Source of the DNA: Candidatus Gastranaerophilales bacterium
Lineage (GTDB): Bacteria > Cyanobacteriota > Vampirovibrionia > Gastranaerophilales > Gastranaerophilaceae
Assembly: GCA_944324345.1 (NCBI GenBank)
Contig: CALUVT010000003.1
Span: forward strand, 62,001 to 126,000
Direction: 5' to 3'
Length of the DNA: 64,000 nt
Shown: positions 43,815 through 53,276 of the stretch, piece after piece
How the letters are laid out: the number at the start of each line of letters is the position of its first letter
Position numbering within the stretch: the first letter of the stretch is position 1
Position numbers and translations under genes: made by a program
The notes under the pieces: generated by a model
Told to the model about the DNA's origin: nothing
Database searches by the model: none
Seen by the model: only the letters and a program-made list of their open reading frames with translations

Positions 43815-44501
43815 CTATTCCATAATTATTCTTGCCGGATAATTATTACGTAAAAGATCGTTTACAACACTCTGAGCCTTATCACGAGTTGCAAATGAGC
43901 CTACCTGAATTGTATAAGCTCCACCAATACTCCTGACAAACGGAGAAACTCCCAAACCGGATTCAGCTATTATACCCTTTGCGACTTCTGCTTGTTCTTT
44001 TGTAGCATAATAGCCAACCACAACTTTTGCAGATAAACTTTGTGCCTGCTGAGGCTGCGAAACTTGAGGAGATGGTGACGCTGTTTCCTGAGGCTTTGGA
44101 TTTGCACCAGTACCTGCAAGATTTATCGGTTTTTCTTCAAATACGTCATTTCCAGAATTTTCTTGATGTTTTTTATCATCAGGAATAACTACCTTTTCCT
44201 CCAACTCATCTGCAAACATATGATCTTCTCTTGAACTGTCTTCTTCCTGCAAAAGCTTCAATCTTGAATCGACAGATGATTTATACATATCATTTTCATC
44301 ATTCATGGCCTGTTGATTTTCATCTCCGATTGATACATCAACTTCCGGAGAAATTTGTTTTGCTATACCGAGAAATAAAAGTAACAAAATAAAAAATGCT
44401 GAAACAAAAATTATTATCCCATCATTTGGTTTTTTTGTTATTTTCTTTTGGTATTCTTTGTAACTTATGTGCGAAGGTCTTTTCAAATCTTCTTCCATCA
44501 T
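43815..44501 (-). CDS. SPOR-domain membrane protein
   Basis: 228 residues: cytoplasmic tail, one membrane helix (about 28-46, GIIIFVSAFFILLLLFLGI), a long acidic and Pro/Gln-rich linker (about 50-145), then a SPOR domain (about 150-228, SAKVVVGYYATKEQAEVAKGII and YTIQVGSFATRDKAQSVVNDLL). SPOR domains bind denuded peptidoglycan at division sites. Its start overlaps the previous gene (ATGA), last in HEAT-queC-DUF366-SPOR. Confidence 0.88.
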   Translation of the reverse strand: MMEEDLKRPSHISYKEYQKKITKKPNDGIIIFVSAFFILLLLFLGIAKQISPEVDVSIGDENQQAMNDENDMYKSSVDSRLKLLQEEDSSREDHMFADELEEKVVIPDDKKHQENSGNDVFEEKPINLAGTGANPKPQETASPSPQVSQPQQAQSLSAKVVVGYYATKEQAEVAKGIIAESGLGVSPFVRSIGGAYTIQVGSFATRDKAQSVVNDLLRNNYPARIIME

Positions 44502-45052
44502 ACACCTCTAACTTTTGTAGATGCCAATATTATATCATCAATTTCTTTGGAATATTTATCCATTATCTCTTTTGCTAAATCAGTTATATCATAAATACCA
44601 AGCTCGCTGGACAAACCGCTTGCCTGAACAGGAGCATTATTGGAATCAATATTTATACCCGTATGGATTAAAATTGAATTTACTGATTTTGTTGCAATTG
44701 AAACGGTGAGCTTTTTATTGTCAAAAAATAAGTCATCACCATCTCTATAAATTTTAAACCCGCGTTTTTCCAATGCCTCTTTTATTACGCAAATCAAAAG
44801 TCTTTGTCTAAAAACACCTTCAACCAGACCAACATTGAATTGTTCCGAAATAAAACTCAGCATAGACTTGCTATATATGGGTTCATTATTTATTACATCT
44901 TCAATATCAACCATCTCAGTTAATTTAACGTCACACTCACCTATAAAAGCAACAATGGAATCCCCCTGAATTTTGAAATTTTTGTATATCCAATGGGGAG
45001 AAAGCTGCCAACCTTCATATTTTATTGCTTGTTCTATTAATTTTGTTTTCAA
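44498..45052 (-). CDS. DUF366-like protein
   Basis: 184 residues, no signal or helix. The segments QLSPHWIYKNFKIQGDSIVAFIGECDV (16-42) and MVDIEDVINNEPIYSKSMLSF (about 47-67) fit the DUF366 family as I recall it, known from archaea and some bacteria, with no proven activity. It overlaps queC by four bases and the SPOR gene by four, so it is translationally coupled to both. Family call rests on memory of the motif, not on a search. Confidence 0.62.
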   Translation of the reverse strand: MKTKLIEQAIKYEGWQLSPHWIYKNFKIQGDSIVAFIGECDVKLTEMVDIEDVINNEPIYSKSMLSFISEQFNVGLVEGVFRQRLLICVIKEALEKRGFKIYRDGDDLFFDNKKLTVSIATKSVNSILIHTGINIDSNNAPVQASGLSSELGIYDITDLAKEIMDKYSKEIDDIILASTKVRGV

Positions 45053-45720
45053 AAGAGTTCCTTTATATAGTATGTATCGTGATTATACAAAAGTGCATTT
45101 TTCAATCTGGTACAAGACTCGCACTTTCCACAGTGCCTTTCGCCTCCCGCATAACAACTTCTAACGTATTCCAACGGGATTTTATTGTCCAATGCCAGCT
45201 TAACTATATCATTTTTATAACAATTTATCAAGGGTGCAACAACTTTTGGATGTTTTTGAGTTGAATATTCAAATTCTGCATTTACTCTTTCTATAAATTC
45301 TTGTGAATTATCGGGGAACGTCTGCCCTTCTTCTTTGTTAGCTCCTATAACTATATAATCATAATCCTCTCCATCTGCATAACTCGCTGCAATATTTAAA
45401 AAGAGGCCATTTCTATTTGGAACCCAGACATTTTTAGCTGACTTGAAAGAATCAGATAACTCTTTATACTGCGGAATTTTCTCATCACTAACCAAAGCTG
45501 TATGAGTGACTGTTTTCAACCAATCTAACCTTATTACCTCATGATTTAATCCATAATATCTGCTTATATTCTTTGATGCTTCAACTTCCTGTTTGACTGA
45601 TTTTTGACCGTAATCGAAAGTTAAAGCCAGACAGATACCGTATTTTTCTATGCCTAATCCTAAGCTAACTAGAGAATCCAAACCTCCGGATAAAAGTATT
45701 ATACCCCTATTCATCCTCAT
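45049..45720 (-). CDS. queC: 7-cyano-7-deazaguanine (preQ0) synthase
   Basis: A 223-residue ATP-dependent enzyme making preQ0 for queuosine. The PP-loop LLSGGLDSLVSL (about 8-19), VPNRNGLFLNIAASYA (about 100-115) and the zinc cysteines CYAGGERHCGKCESC (about 190-204) are intact. ATG 45720 has AGAGG six bases upstream; it overlaps the HEAT gene's end. It pairs with queD at 13605-13967 as the other queuosine gene of the window. Confidence 0.95.
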   Translation of the reverse strand: MRMNRGIILLSGGLDSLVSLGLGIEKYGICLALTFDYGQKSVKQEVEASKNISRYYGLNHEVIRLDWLKTVTHTALVSDEKIPQYKELSDSFKSAKNVWVPNRNGLFLNIAASYADGEDYDYIVIGANKEEGQTFPDNSQEFIERVNAEFEYSTQKHPKVVAPLINCYKNDIVKLALDNKIPLEYVRSCYAGGERHCGKCESCTRLKNALLYNHDTYYIKELF

Positions 45721-46669
45721 TTGGAACCTCTTGAGAATTATCTTCATACTCTGATATCATAGAAACTGCCTCCATTTTTAAAAAATCAGGATACTGTGAA
45801 CTATTAGCAACTTCATCAAGAATTTCACGCCCAACCAAATTATACAAAGCGATTAATGCGTTCTTTTTGACCTCTTCATCCTTATCTTCTACAAGACAAG
45901 TCTTTATAGTTTCTACAGCCTTAGGATTTTCGCTATCCATTATTGCTTCTATAGCATTAATTCTTATTTGAGGAGATTCATCCATCAAAGAGTTCTTCAA
46001 AGCATTAAAAACCCTGTCATTTTTATCATAACGCAATTTCCCAAGAGCCTCTATTACACGCTCTTTTAAAAACGTGAATTTGTCCCAAATTCCCTTCTGA
46101 GTTTCCAAAATGCTTACCAATGGGTCAACAGCTCGCAAGTCGCCTAACATCCCAAGAGCAGATGCGGCAGATTCTCTAAGATAAACAGATCTCTCACTTT
46201 CATCCTTAACAACGGCAATCAATGGTGCTACTGCATATCTGTCCCCAATTTTTCCTAATGCGTCAGCACAAGCCAGACGAATTTTATAATTTTCATCCTT
46301 GTCGTTTAAACAATATAACAAAGGAGTAACAGCAGAAGTATCTTTAAGATTTGCTATGGCCTTCGCGCACATTACCCTCACATTTATAAGGGAATCTTTT
46401 TCACTTTCGTTATCTTTCATCAAAAACAAATCCAAAAGAGGGCTCAAAGATGAATAGTCCCTAATTCTATCTAAACACTGAATCAAACACATTAAAATAT
46501 TAGGATCCTTTGTCATAGAAAGGAAAGAATTGTATATTTTTACAAGATTATCCTTTTCATAAATCTCATCAAGAGCCTGAATATTTTGGATTATAGAGTC
46601 AACATCAGATCCGTCTATAAGACCGCACTTCCTGGCTATTGAATCTATATCCAAAAAATCTTTTTCCAA
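45707..46669 (-). CDS. HEAT-repeat protein
   Basis: A 320-residue all-helical protein with about six HEAT/PBS-lyase-type repeats (for example ACADALGKIGDRYAVAPLI and AASALGMLGDLRAVDPLV, then ALGKLRYDKNDRVFNALKNSL). Such solenoids bind proteins or peptidoglycan-linked partners. It leads the operon with queC, DUF366 and SPOR genes. No phycobilisome-lyase role is suggested in a non-photosynthetic genome. Confidence 0.88.
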   Translation of the reverse strand: MEKDFLDIDSIARKCGLIDGSDVDSIIQNIQALDEIYEKDNLVKIYNSFLSMTKDPNILMCLIQCLDRIRDYSSLSPLLDLFLMKDNESEKDSLINVRVMCAKAIANLKDTSAVTPLLYCLNDKDENYKIRLACADALGKIGDRYAVAPLIAVVKDESERSVYLRESAASALGMLGDLRAVDPLVSILETQKGIWDKFTFLKERVIEALGKLRYDKNDRVFNALKNSLMDESPQIRINAIEAIMDSENPKAVETIKTCLVEDKDEEVKKNALIALYNLVGREILDEVANSSQYPDFLKMEAVSMISEYEDNSQEVPNEDE

Positions 46670-46748
46670 TTACAAACCCCGTTCCTAATGCAAAATATAA
46701 TACAAAAATCTTTTAAAATCAAGCAAAATACAATTTTATACTACACGT

Positions 46749-47525
46749 TTAGTAATATATGGATTTATACTTTATTTTTCTTTCAGGAACATCAAAAACA
46801 TTCTTAACAGGAGTTTTTGTATACCCAAAATCCGATAGAGTACTAACCACATCACATTGTCTTATGTTTTCAGAATTTCCAACTACAAGCAAGGAATTTT
46901 TTTTCAACAAAGCTTGTATATTGCGTGCAAGATTTCTACGTTGAAAATCTCCATCTAAATATATCCAAAAATTTCTTGCCATAACTACGGAATTGTTTGG
47001 CTTTACAATATTTATATCAGTATTTATATCTGCGTGCTGAAATATAACTTTATTTTTCAAATACGATCTTACACGCCATATAGAATCACAACCCAAATCC
47101 AAATCCGGAATAATATGAGTTTTTTCGAAATACTGCGGATACTCGGTTAATATTTTTTCATCTGATTCATTTGCAGGGAGATAACCACGTTTTGCCATAA
47201 AAATCATTTTTGCATCTATATCTTTTGCGTTAATAGGAAAAAATTTATCGCAATCAACACCAAGTTTAGCGGCTTTTTCCATAAGTTTTATAGCAAGAGA
47301 ATAAGGTTCAGACCCATCCGAGCAGGCATAACAGTAGATGTTTACTTTATCAGTATTTTTGTATTTTGAAATAAGAAAATCTACAAATTTATCCCAATCA
47401 AGATCTTTACGAAACAATCCGGTAGTATTCAAATACAACAGAGAATTCGTAGAAGCATCATACACCCGCCTTAAATTTGAAGTAAAATTGGGTTTTCTAC
47501 AAGTATTATCAACATAACTAATCAT
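46749..47525 (-). CDS. CheR-like methyltransferase lacking the N-terminal domain
   Basis: 258 residues. LNTTGLFRKD (about 33-42), CYACSDGSEPYSLAIKL (about 64-80, SAM-binding motif I) and RNFWIYLD plus LLVVGNSE later match the catalytic half of CheR. The helical N-terminal CheR domain (about 80 residues) is missing, and no che genes are near. Near the start a P-N-F-T-S-N element resembles the P/S-x-F-T-G-K of the two upstream proteins. The start is ATG 47525, four bases after the preceding stop; a longer frame runs into that gene. Confidence 0.7.
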   Translation of the reverse strand: MISYVDNTCRKPNFTSNLRRVYDASTNSLLYLNTTGLFRKDLDWDKFVDFLISKYKNTDKVNIYCYACSDGSEPYSLAIKLMEKAAKLGVDCDKFFPINAKDIDAKMIFMAKRGYLPANESDEKILTEYPQYFEKTHIIPDLDLGCDSIWRVRSYLKNKVIFQHADINTDINIVKPNNSVVMARNFWIYLDGDFQRRNLARNIQALLKKNSLLVVGNSENIRQCDVVSTLSDFGYTKTPVKNVFDVPERKIKYKSIYY

Positions 47526-47526
47526 T

Positions 47527-48384
47527 TTATGCACTTTGTTTTTCAGATAAGTCTGACTTTGCTTTTTTATAAGCAAGATACTTCTCACAAAGCAAATTAG
47601 CTGGTTTTGTAACAACAACCGGAACAAAATAACGGTATACAAAGCCAAATACTATCATTGCTCTAAGAGGTGTCATACCTTTAACTTTTGTTAGTAAAGC
47701 TTTTGCATCAGTTTCAGAAGTCTTTAGTAAAGTCTTATAGTAATTGTGACCTTCTACTAACTTAGTAACTTTAGGAACAGACTTCAATTCAGGTTTCTGC
47801 CCTAGTCTCTTTGCAGCCTCTTTCAGACTTTTATTTTCTTGGTTTATTAATTGTTTTTGTTGCAAATAATTTTCATAAAACTTGCCATCACCAAGTAAGT
47901 GTCCGGCAAAACGAGCTGTGACATTGTCCCACCAGCCCTTAACGTACTTATCAAGAGCATAAGCACCTATCGTTGAAACAACAAATGTCAAACCCTGATT
48001 AACTGCTAGAGTATTTTTTCTATCCTTATCCAACTTGTCATTAGCCAACGTTCTTTGCATATACAAACCACTTGTAATAACAGAGCCGACTGTCAAACAA
48101 TGTTGGTAGAAATTTTCACTATTTTTAAACCTGTTCGCAAGCTTCATCAAAGCACCTGATTCCAATACTCTTGAAGTAAATTTATCAGCTATAAAATCAG
48201 TAAATTTATCATATTTGTCATCAAAATATTTAAAGAATTTTGACTTTTCTTTCATAGCTTTATTCATCAAGTCTTCTGCAGCCTGTGTTTTTCCGGTAAA
48301 AGCAGGTCTTTGTTGATTATTTTGATAATTCGGTAAGTTATAAATACTATTTTTTGAGAAAGTGTTATTAATAGATAAATTCAT
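47527..48384 (-). CDS. Membrane protein of unknown function with N-terminal P-A-F-T-G-K motif
   Basis: 285 residues: an Asn-rich tail, PAFTGK at about 28-33, an amphipathic helical region, and hydrophobic segments at about 97-115, 130-147 and 240-258. It overlaps the 272-residue gene upstream by one base (TAATG) and leads directly into the CheR-like gene. Helix pattern and the F-T-G-K element suggest a shared targeting or partner-binding role. No family recognised. Confidence 0.68.
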   Translation of the reverse strand: MNLSINNTFSKNSIYNLPNYQNNQQRPAFTGKTQAAEDLMNKAMKEKSKFFKYFDDKYDKFTDFIADKFTSRVLESGALMKLANRFKNSENFYQHCLTVGSVITSGLYMQRTLANDKLDKDRKNTLAVNQGLTFVVSTIGAYALDKYVKGWWDNVTARFAGHLLGDGKFYENYLQQKQLINQENKSLKEAAKRLGQKPELKSVPKVTKLVEGHNYYKTLLKTSETDAKALLTKVKGMTPLRAMIVFGFVYRYFVPVVVTKPANLLCEKYLAYKKAKSDLSEKQSA

Positions 48385-49202
48385 TACTTAACACCTCCCT
48401 TAAATTGTTCAAAAGCAGGTTTGTTCATAAAATCCATTTTTGGGGTATCCGTTTTACTTGTATCTACAATTTTGTTTTGTTCCTGTGGGTTTTTCTTCTT
48501 CTTTTCTACACCAAACACATATTTCAAAATAGGCGGAATTAAAGCAATTGTCAAAATAGCTCTTGGAACTCCTATTACCCAATCCGGAATATTTTTAATC
48601 AGAGTTTTTAGTGTTTCTCTGCGTTTTGTCAGAGATTTTAGAGTTTCCTTTGCCTCTTGTGTAATATTTCCGGCATTTTTTAATTTTGTCAACTCATCAA
48701 TTTTATCATCAATTGCTTTAAATTTTTTACCTCTAAAATTCTTATCATCAAATATTTTACGTATAGATACATCAAATGGGCTAGTAACAGCTGTTGAAAC
48801 AAGGAAGCCTATAATCCCTGATGCAATCGCATGACCTGCTGCATAAATCTTGTCTTCTTTATCCTCTTTCCCAGGTAAAGAAAGGATTGTGGCAGGACGC
48901 ATAACACCTGCAAGCACCAACGCTATAAGAGCACTTGCCGAAATATTATGTTCTTCAGCATATTTTGCAAGTTTACCAAACCAGTTGCTTGCCAACATCC
49001 GATCAAATAAATTCCTCTTTATAACAGTTGCGGCAGGTTTACTCTTTCCCGTAAAACTGCCGCAATATAAGCCTTCATTATATCCTCTGTTTTTTTCATA
49101 CAAGCCCGCGTTATTCTTCTCTCTAAAATTATTAGATTCCGAAAGGAGCCCTAAGTTTCCCTGTTTAAGGGACGTATCATAATGTATTGAGTTTATTTTC
49201 AT
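48384..49202 (-). CDS. Membrane protein of unknown function with N-terminal G-S-F-T-G-K motif
   Basis: 272 residues: a 50-residue Asn/Tyr-rich tail with GSFTGK at about 48-53, hydrophobic segments at about 89-107, 122-142 and 207-225, a coiled, charged middle (about 155-190), and a polar tail ending FKGGVK. It starts the three-gene run with the 285-residue membrane protein and the CheR-like gene. Function unknown. Confidence 0.66.
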   Translation of the reverse strand: MKINSIHYDTSLKQGNLGLLSESNNFREKNNAGLYEKNRGYNEGLYCGSFTGKSKPAATVIKRNLFDRMLASNWFGKLAKYAEEHNISASALIALVLAGVMRPATILSLPGKEDKEDKIYAAGHAIASGIIGFLVSTAVTSPFDVSIRKIFDDKNFRGKKFKAIDDKIDELTKLKNAGNITQEAKETLKSLTKRRETLKTLIKNIPDWVIGVPRAILTIALIPPILKYVFGVEKKKKNPQEQNKIVDTSKTDTPKMDFMNKPAFEQFKGGVK

Positions 49203-49396
49203 TTTTTCACCAAAAAATTATATCTTCTACATTCATTTTAAAACAAAGAAAAAATTTTTTTGCTACACATTTTATGAAACTTTACAATTAATTATTCTTC
49301 TATATAAAAAAGAGCTTAAAATAACCTGTGCGAAGTATTTTTTAAGCACTTTATATATAAAACTAAAAAGTTACAATTTTAAAATTCTAAGAATAT

Positions 49397-50227
49397 TTAC
49401 ATATCCAATGCCAAATCCAAAGTTGGAGCTTTCGCAACTATAGCACTGGAAGATATAATATCGACACCGGTAGACGCAATCTTATTAACTGTTTCAAGTC
49501 TTACATTCCCGCTTGCCTCCACAATAGCTTTGTTATCGATAATCTTAACAGCCTCTTTCATATTTTCCAAGGACATGTTATCAAGCATGATTATATCAGC
49601 ACGAACTGCAACTGCTTCTTTTACCTGCTCCAATGTGTCGCATTCAACCTCTATTTTGTGAGCATGCGACAAATTTGTACGCAATTTCATCACTGCATCA
49701 GTAATAGAACCGGCTAACTTTATGTGATTATCTTTAATCATGGCACAATCTGAAAGATTGAACCTATGTAAAGCTCCACCACCAACTTTGACTGAATATT
49801 TTTCAAAGGCTCTAAAATTCGGGGTTGTTTTTCTTGTATCTACAATTTTGGCCTTATAAGGAGAAATCGCATCTTGATACTTTCTTGTTTCGGTTGCGAT
49901 ACCGGACATTCTTTGAATATAGTTTAAAGCCGTTCTTTCACCCATAAGAAGACATTTTGCAGAACCCGAAATATCTGCTATTTTATCCCCTTTATGTATT
50001 TTGTCCCCATCCTTAAAGTAAAATTTTATTTTCACATCATCACAAAGACTCTTAAAAACTGTTTTAAAGACCTCACATCCGCACAAAACACCATCATCGC
50101 GGGTGTTTAATTCAGCACTTAAGAAATCGTTTTCGCCTGCCAAGTTTTCAGTAGTAATATCTCCAAAACCAATATCCTCAATCAAAGCATTTTTAACATG
50201 CTCCTGTACATAAAATTTATTTAACAA
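49397..50227 (-). CDS. nadC: Nicotinate-nucleotide pyrophosphorylase (quinolinate phosphoribosyltransferase)
   Basis: A 276-residue enzyme converting quinolinate and PRPP to nicotinate mononucleotide. EDIGFGDITTE (17-27), GERTALNYIQRMSGIAT (about 97-113), TRKTTPNFRAFEKYSVKVGGGALHR region (about 131-155) and VEASGNVRLE (about 236-245) are typical. It overlaps nadB by 11 bases. nadA, the missing middle step, is not in the window. Confidence 0.95.
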   Translation of the reverse strand: MLNKFYVQEHVKNALIEDIGFGDITTENLAGENDFLSAELNTRDDGVLCGCEVFKTVFKSLCDDVKIKFYFKDGDKIHKGDKIADISGSAKCLLMGERTALNYIQRMSGIATETRKYQDAISPYKAKIVDTRKTTPNFRAFEKYSVKVGGGALHRFNLSDCAMIKDNHIKLAGSITDAVMKLRTNLSHAHKIEVECDTLEQVKEAVAVRADIIMLDNMSLENMKEAVKIIDNKAIVEASGNVRLETVNKIASTGVDIISSSAIVAKAPTLDLALDM

Positions 50228-51836
50228 AATCAGGAACTCCTTCTTCCTTAGTAATATGACTATGAATACATTCTTCGTTCAAATTCGGATAATCTAACCT
50301 ATAGTGAGCACCTCTGGATTCTTTCCTTTGAAGTGCACAAAATGCTATCAATCCTGCAACCGTTAGCATATTTTTTAACTCGTACTCTTCCTTACTTAGG
50401 CATTTATAGGGCCGCAAGAATTCTTCTTTCAATTTGTTTAATTCTTCCAGAGCATTTAATAATGTTTTTTCACTACGCAATATTCCAACATTATCCCACA
50501 TGATATTCTGGATTTTTTCTTTTAGCGAACCTACGTCAACATAATCAAGTATGACATCTTCATCTATATATTTATCAATTACAGATTTTATTTCTTCGTC
50601 TATTTGTTTGGGCGTTTTTAATTCAACGGATTTTAAATACTGTGCAACAGAATACGCACAAACAACACATTCCAACAATGAGTTACTTGCCAAACGGTTT
50701 GCACCATGCAAGCCTGTAGACGAAGTTTCACCGATAGCATAAAGTCCCTTCAAAGAGGTCTCGCCATTTAAATTTGTCTTAACTCCTCCCATAAAATAAT
50801 GTGCTGCAGGAGCTACAGGTATAAAATCATGTGCAATATCTATACCATTTTCCAAACATTTTTTAGAAATAGTAGGAAAACGTTTTTTCAATTTTTCGCT
50901 GTCAATGCAAGTCGCATTTAAGTATACATTGTCGACGTTATTCTCAATCATTTCATTAAAGTTTGCACGGGTAACAATATCACGAGGAGCCAACTCCTTG
51001 CGTTCATCGTATTTTCCCATAAATTCATTTCCATGAATATCACAAAGCTTTGCACCTTCACCTCTGACAGCTTCTGAAATCAAAAACCTATTTTCTTCCC
51101 CATCAATAGCAAGTGCTGTTGGGTGAAATTGAACAAATTCCATATCCTGAAGCACAGCACCGGCTCTGTATGCTAAAGCTATACCATCTCCAGTAGCTCC
51201 TATCGGGTTTGTTGTATATCTGTATAGCTGTCCTATTCCGCCTGTTGCAAGTATCACTGCCGGTGAATATATCGTCTCATATTCCTGAGTATTATCATTA
51301 AATACAATCAAACCTCGGCATTCTTTTTTAGAATTTACAATCAACTCAACAGCCGTAGTATGTTCATATATATCAATATTAGCGTTTTCCTGAACCTTTT
51401 GGCAAAGAGCAAGTTCTATCATTCTGCCTGTTGCATCACCGCCACAGTGAAGAATACGTCTTACACTATGAGCAGCCTCACGAGTAAAACATAAATTATT
51501 GTTTTCATCGCGATCAAACTCTACGCCAAATTTCAAAAGATCTTTTATTACAGTATCTGAATTCTCTGAAATATACTTTACAGCATTAAACTCACTCAAA
51601 CCTGCACCAGCTTTAATAGTATCTGAAATATGGGAAGCTGTTGAATCAGATTTATTCTCCTTCATTACCCCAACAATACCACCCTGTGCGTATAAAGAGT
51701 TACTCTGACCGAAATCGGACTTGGTAACAACTAAAATCCCGTCAGAAAGATTTGACTGCTGCTCAATCTTTAAAGCCGCATACAAACCTGCAATACCGCT
51801 ACCTACTATCACCGCTGAATATTTTGAATACTTCAT
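50217..51836 (-). CDS. nadB: L-aspartate oxidase
   Basis: A 539-residue flavoprotein oxidising aspartate to iminoaspartate. FAD-binding GSGIAGLYAAL (about 12-22), EFVQFHPTAL (about 240-249), PVAPAAHYFMGGV (about 345-357, active-site His) and the C-terminal RGAHYRLDYP are present. It can use fumarate in place of oxygen under anaerobiosis. Operon with nadC; nadE at 23441-24844 completes the last step of NAD synthesis. Confidence 0.95.
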   Translation of the reverse strand: MKYSKYSAVIVGSGIAGLYAALKIEQQSNLSDGILVVTKSDFGQSNSLYAQGGIVGVMKENKSDSTASHISDTIKAGAGLSEFNAVKYISENSDTVIKDLLKFGVEFDRDENNNLCFTREAAHSVRRILHCGGDATGRMIELALCQKVQENANIDIYEHTTAVELIVNSKKECRGLIVFNDNTQEYETIYSPAVILATGGIGQLYRYTTNPIGATGDGIALAYRAGAVLQDMEFVQFHPTALAIDGEENRFLISEAVRGEGAKLCDIHGNEFMGKYDERKELAPRDIVTRANFNEMIENNVDNVYLNATCIDSEKLKKRFPTISKKCLENGIDIAHDFIPVAPAAHYFMGGVKTNLNGETSLKGLYAIGETSSTGLHGANRLASNSLLECVVCAYSVAQYLKSVELKTPKQIDEEIKSVIDKYIDEDVILDYVDVGSLKEKIQNIMWDNVGILRSEKTLLNALEELNKLKEEFLRPYKCLSKEEYELKNMLTVAGLIAFCALQRKESRGAHYRLDYPNLNEECIHSHITKEEGVPDFVK

Positions 51837-51967
51837 TTGTAATACACCTTATGTATATTTACCATTTATATAATAGCTCAAAAGATTTTATTTTGCTATT
51901 AGTAAATATTAAGATTTAATTAAGTTAATCAAAAATTCTCATAAATAATATCCTAACTAAATCAACT

Positions 51968-51997
51968 AAAAAGCCTCTTTTAAAGAGGCTTTTTTAA
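51968..51997. terminator. Bidirectional terminator upstream of the nadB promoter region
   Basis: AAAAGCCTC / GAGGCTTTT stem with a TTTTAAA loop and T-runs on both sides; on the minus strand it ends the 105-residue gene. Confidence 0.85.
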
Positions 51998-52003
51998 TTA
52001 TTT

Positions 52004-52321
52004 TTATCTGTCTTTTTCTGGTTTGGGAGCTCTTTTCTCCATCGGAGCATTTGGATGTTTTTTATGTGGTTTTACTCTATGATCATTCATTCTATGTTCC
52101 GGCCCAAATTCAGGTCCCGGAGGCATCGGAGCATCATACATAATCGCAGGCGGCATAGGGCAAGAACATCTTACATTGGTCCCAACAGCCGCATTATAAA
52201 GACATAATGCTACAAGACAACCAACAAAAGATGCCAATATTGTCAGCAAAAATTTCTGAAAATCAGGACTAACAGCCCATCTGTTGCATTCACAACTTAC
52301 CTGTTTGTTTTCATCACTCAT
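52004..52321 (-). CDS. Small membrane protein with proline-rich C-terminus
   Basis: 105 residues: a CxC-containing N-terminus (VSCECNRWAV), one membrane helix (about 24-46, FLLTILASFVGCLVALCLYN), then CSCPMPP and a Pro/His/Lys-rich tail (about 58-105). AGGAGG lies five bases before the start. Cysteines on both sides of the helix could bind metal or form disulfides. No known family. Confidence 0.62.
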   Translation of the reverse strand: MSDENKQVSCECNRWAVSPDFQKFLLTILASFVGCLVALCLYNAAVGTNVRCSCPMPPAIMYDAPMPPGPEFGPEHRMNDHRVKPHKKHPNAPMEKRAPKPEKDR

Positions 52322-52556
52322 AATAACCTCCTATAATTTTGTAGCTAATTACCTGTAACTTAAAATACATTATAATCTATTTTTTCAAAAAATAAACATT
52401 TTTTTAAGATTTATATTAAAAAAAATCTTATTTCCCATATAAATCCAAATATTATTTATCAATCATCGCTACATAATATAACCCCATAAACATAACAATT
52501 ACGGGATTAATTACAATCACGAAAACTTTATAAGTAAATATAAGGGAGAATTTATT

Positions 52557-53216
52557 ATGACAATTAACGTATTACTTGTAGAAGATCAGAAACTTATCCG
52601 AGTAGGATTAAAATCTCTTTTTGAAGATCAAAATAATATAATAGTATCCTCAGAAGCTCAAACAGGGAAAGAAGCTGTTGAAAAATTTAAAACGGTACAC
52701 CCCGATGTCGTTGTTATGGATATAGGATTACCGGATATATCTGGTATTGAAGCGACAAAAAGGATTCTTGAGATAAATAACAAAGCTAAAGTAATAATTC
52801 TTACATCGCATTTAAGTGAGCAAGAAGTCCTTGATTCACTTCATGCCGGAGCTTGTGCTTATGCAATGAAAGATATTAGCACAGACGTCTTGAAAATGGT
52901 TATTAAAACCGTAACAGAAGGTGCAATGTGGCTGGATCCGCAAGTTGTCCCGATATTAAGAGAGAAAAATTGCGGAGTAATTCCTCCACGCCAAATGTCA
53001 AGGGCTATGTTTAAAGAACAGCACGCAAATCTTACTCAAAGAGAATATGAAGTATTAAAACTCGTAGTAGAAGGGCTGTCAAACAATGAGATTGCTCAAG
53101 AATTAACAATTTCGGAACACACAGCAAAAGCTCATGTTTGCAACATTATCCAAAAACTCGTTGTAGACGACAGAACTCAAGCTGCTGTAAAGGCATTAAA
53201 AGAGGGGTTAGTTTAA
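52557..53216 (+). CDS. NarL/FixJ-family response regulator (orphan)
   Basis: 219 residues. A receiver domain (1-120) has the acidic pocket EDQ (9-11), phosphoacceptor Asp in VVMDIGLPD (about 52-60), Thr in ILTSHLS and the Lys in AMKDI; a LuxR-type helix-turn-helix (about 155-215) has LTQREYEVLKLVVEGLSNNEIAQEL and SEHTAKAHV. It binds DNA after phosphorylation. The SD is AAGGGAG. No histidine kinase is adjacent and its targets are unknown. Confidence 0.92.
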   Translation: MTINVLLVEDQKLIRVGLKSLFEDQNNIIVSSEAQTGKEAVEKFKTVHPDVVVMDIGLPDISGIEATKRILEINNKAKVIILTSHLSEQEVLDSLHAGACAYAMKDISTDVLKMVIKTVTEGAMWLDPQVVPILREKNCGVIPPRQMSRAMFKEQHANLTQREYEVLKLVVEGLSNNEIAQELTISEHTAKAHVCNIIQKLVVDDRTQAAVKALKEGLV

Positions 53217-53276
53217 TTTTATTGAAAAATCAAAAAATTTCTGGTATATTAGAAAAACTGCAAGGGGATATATTTT

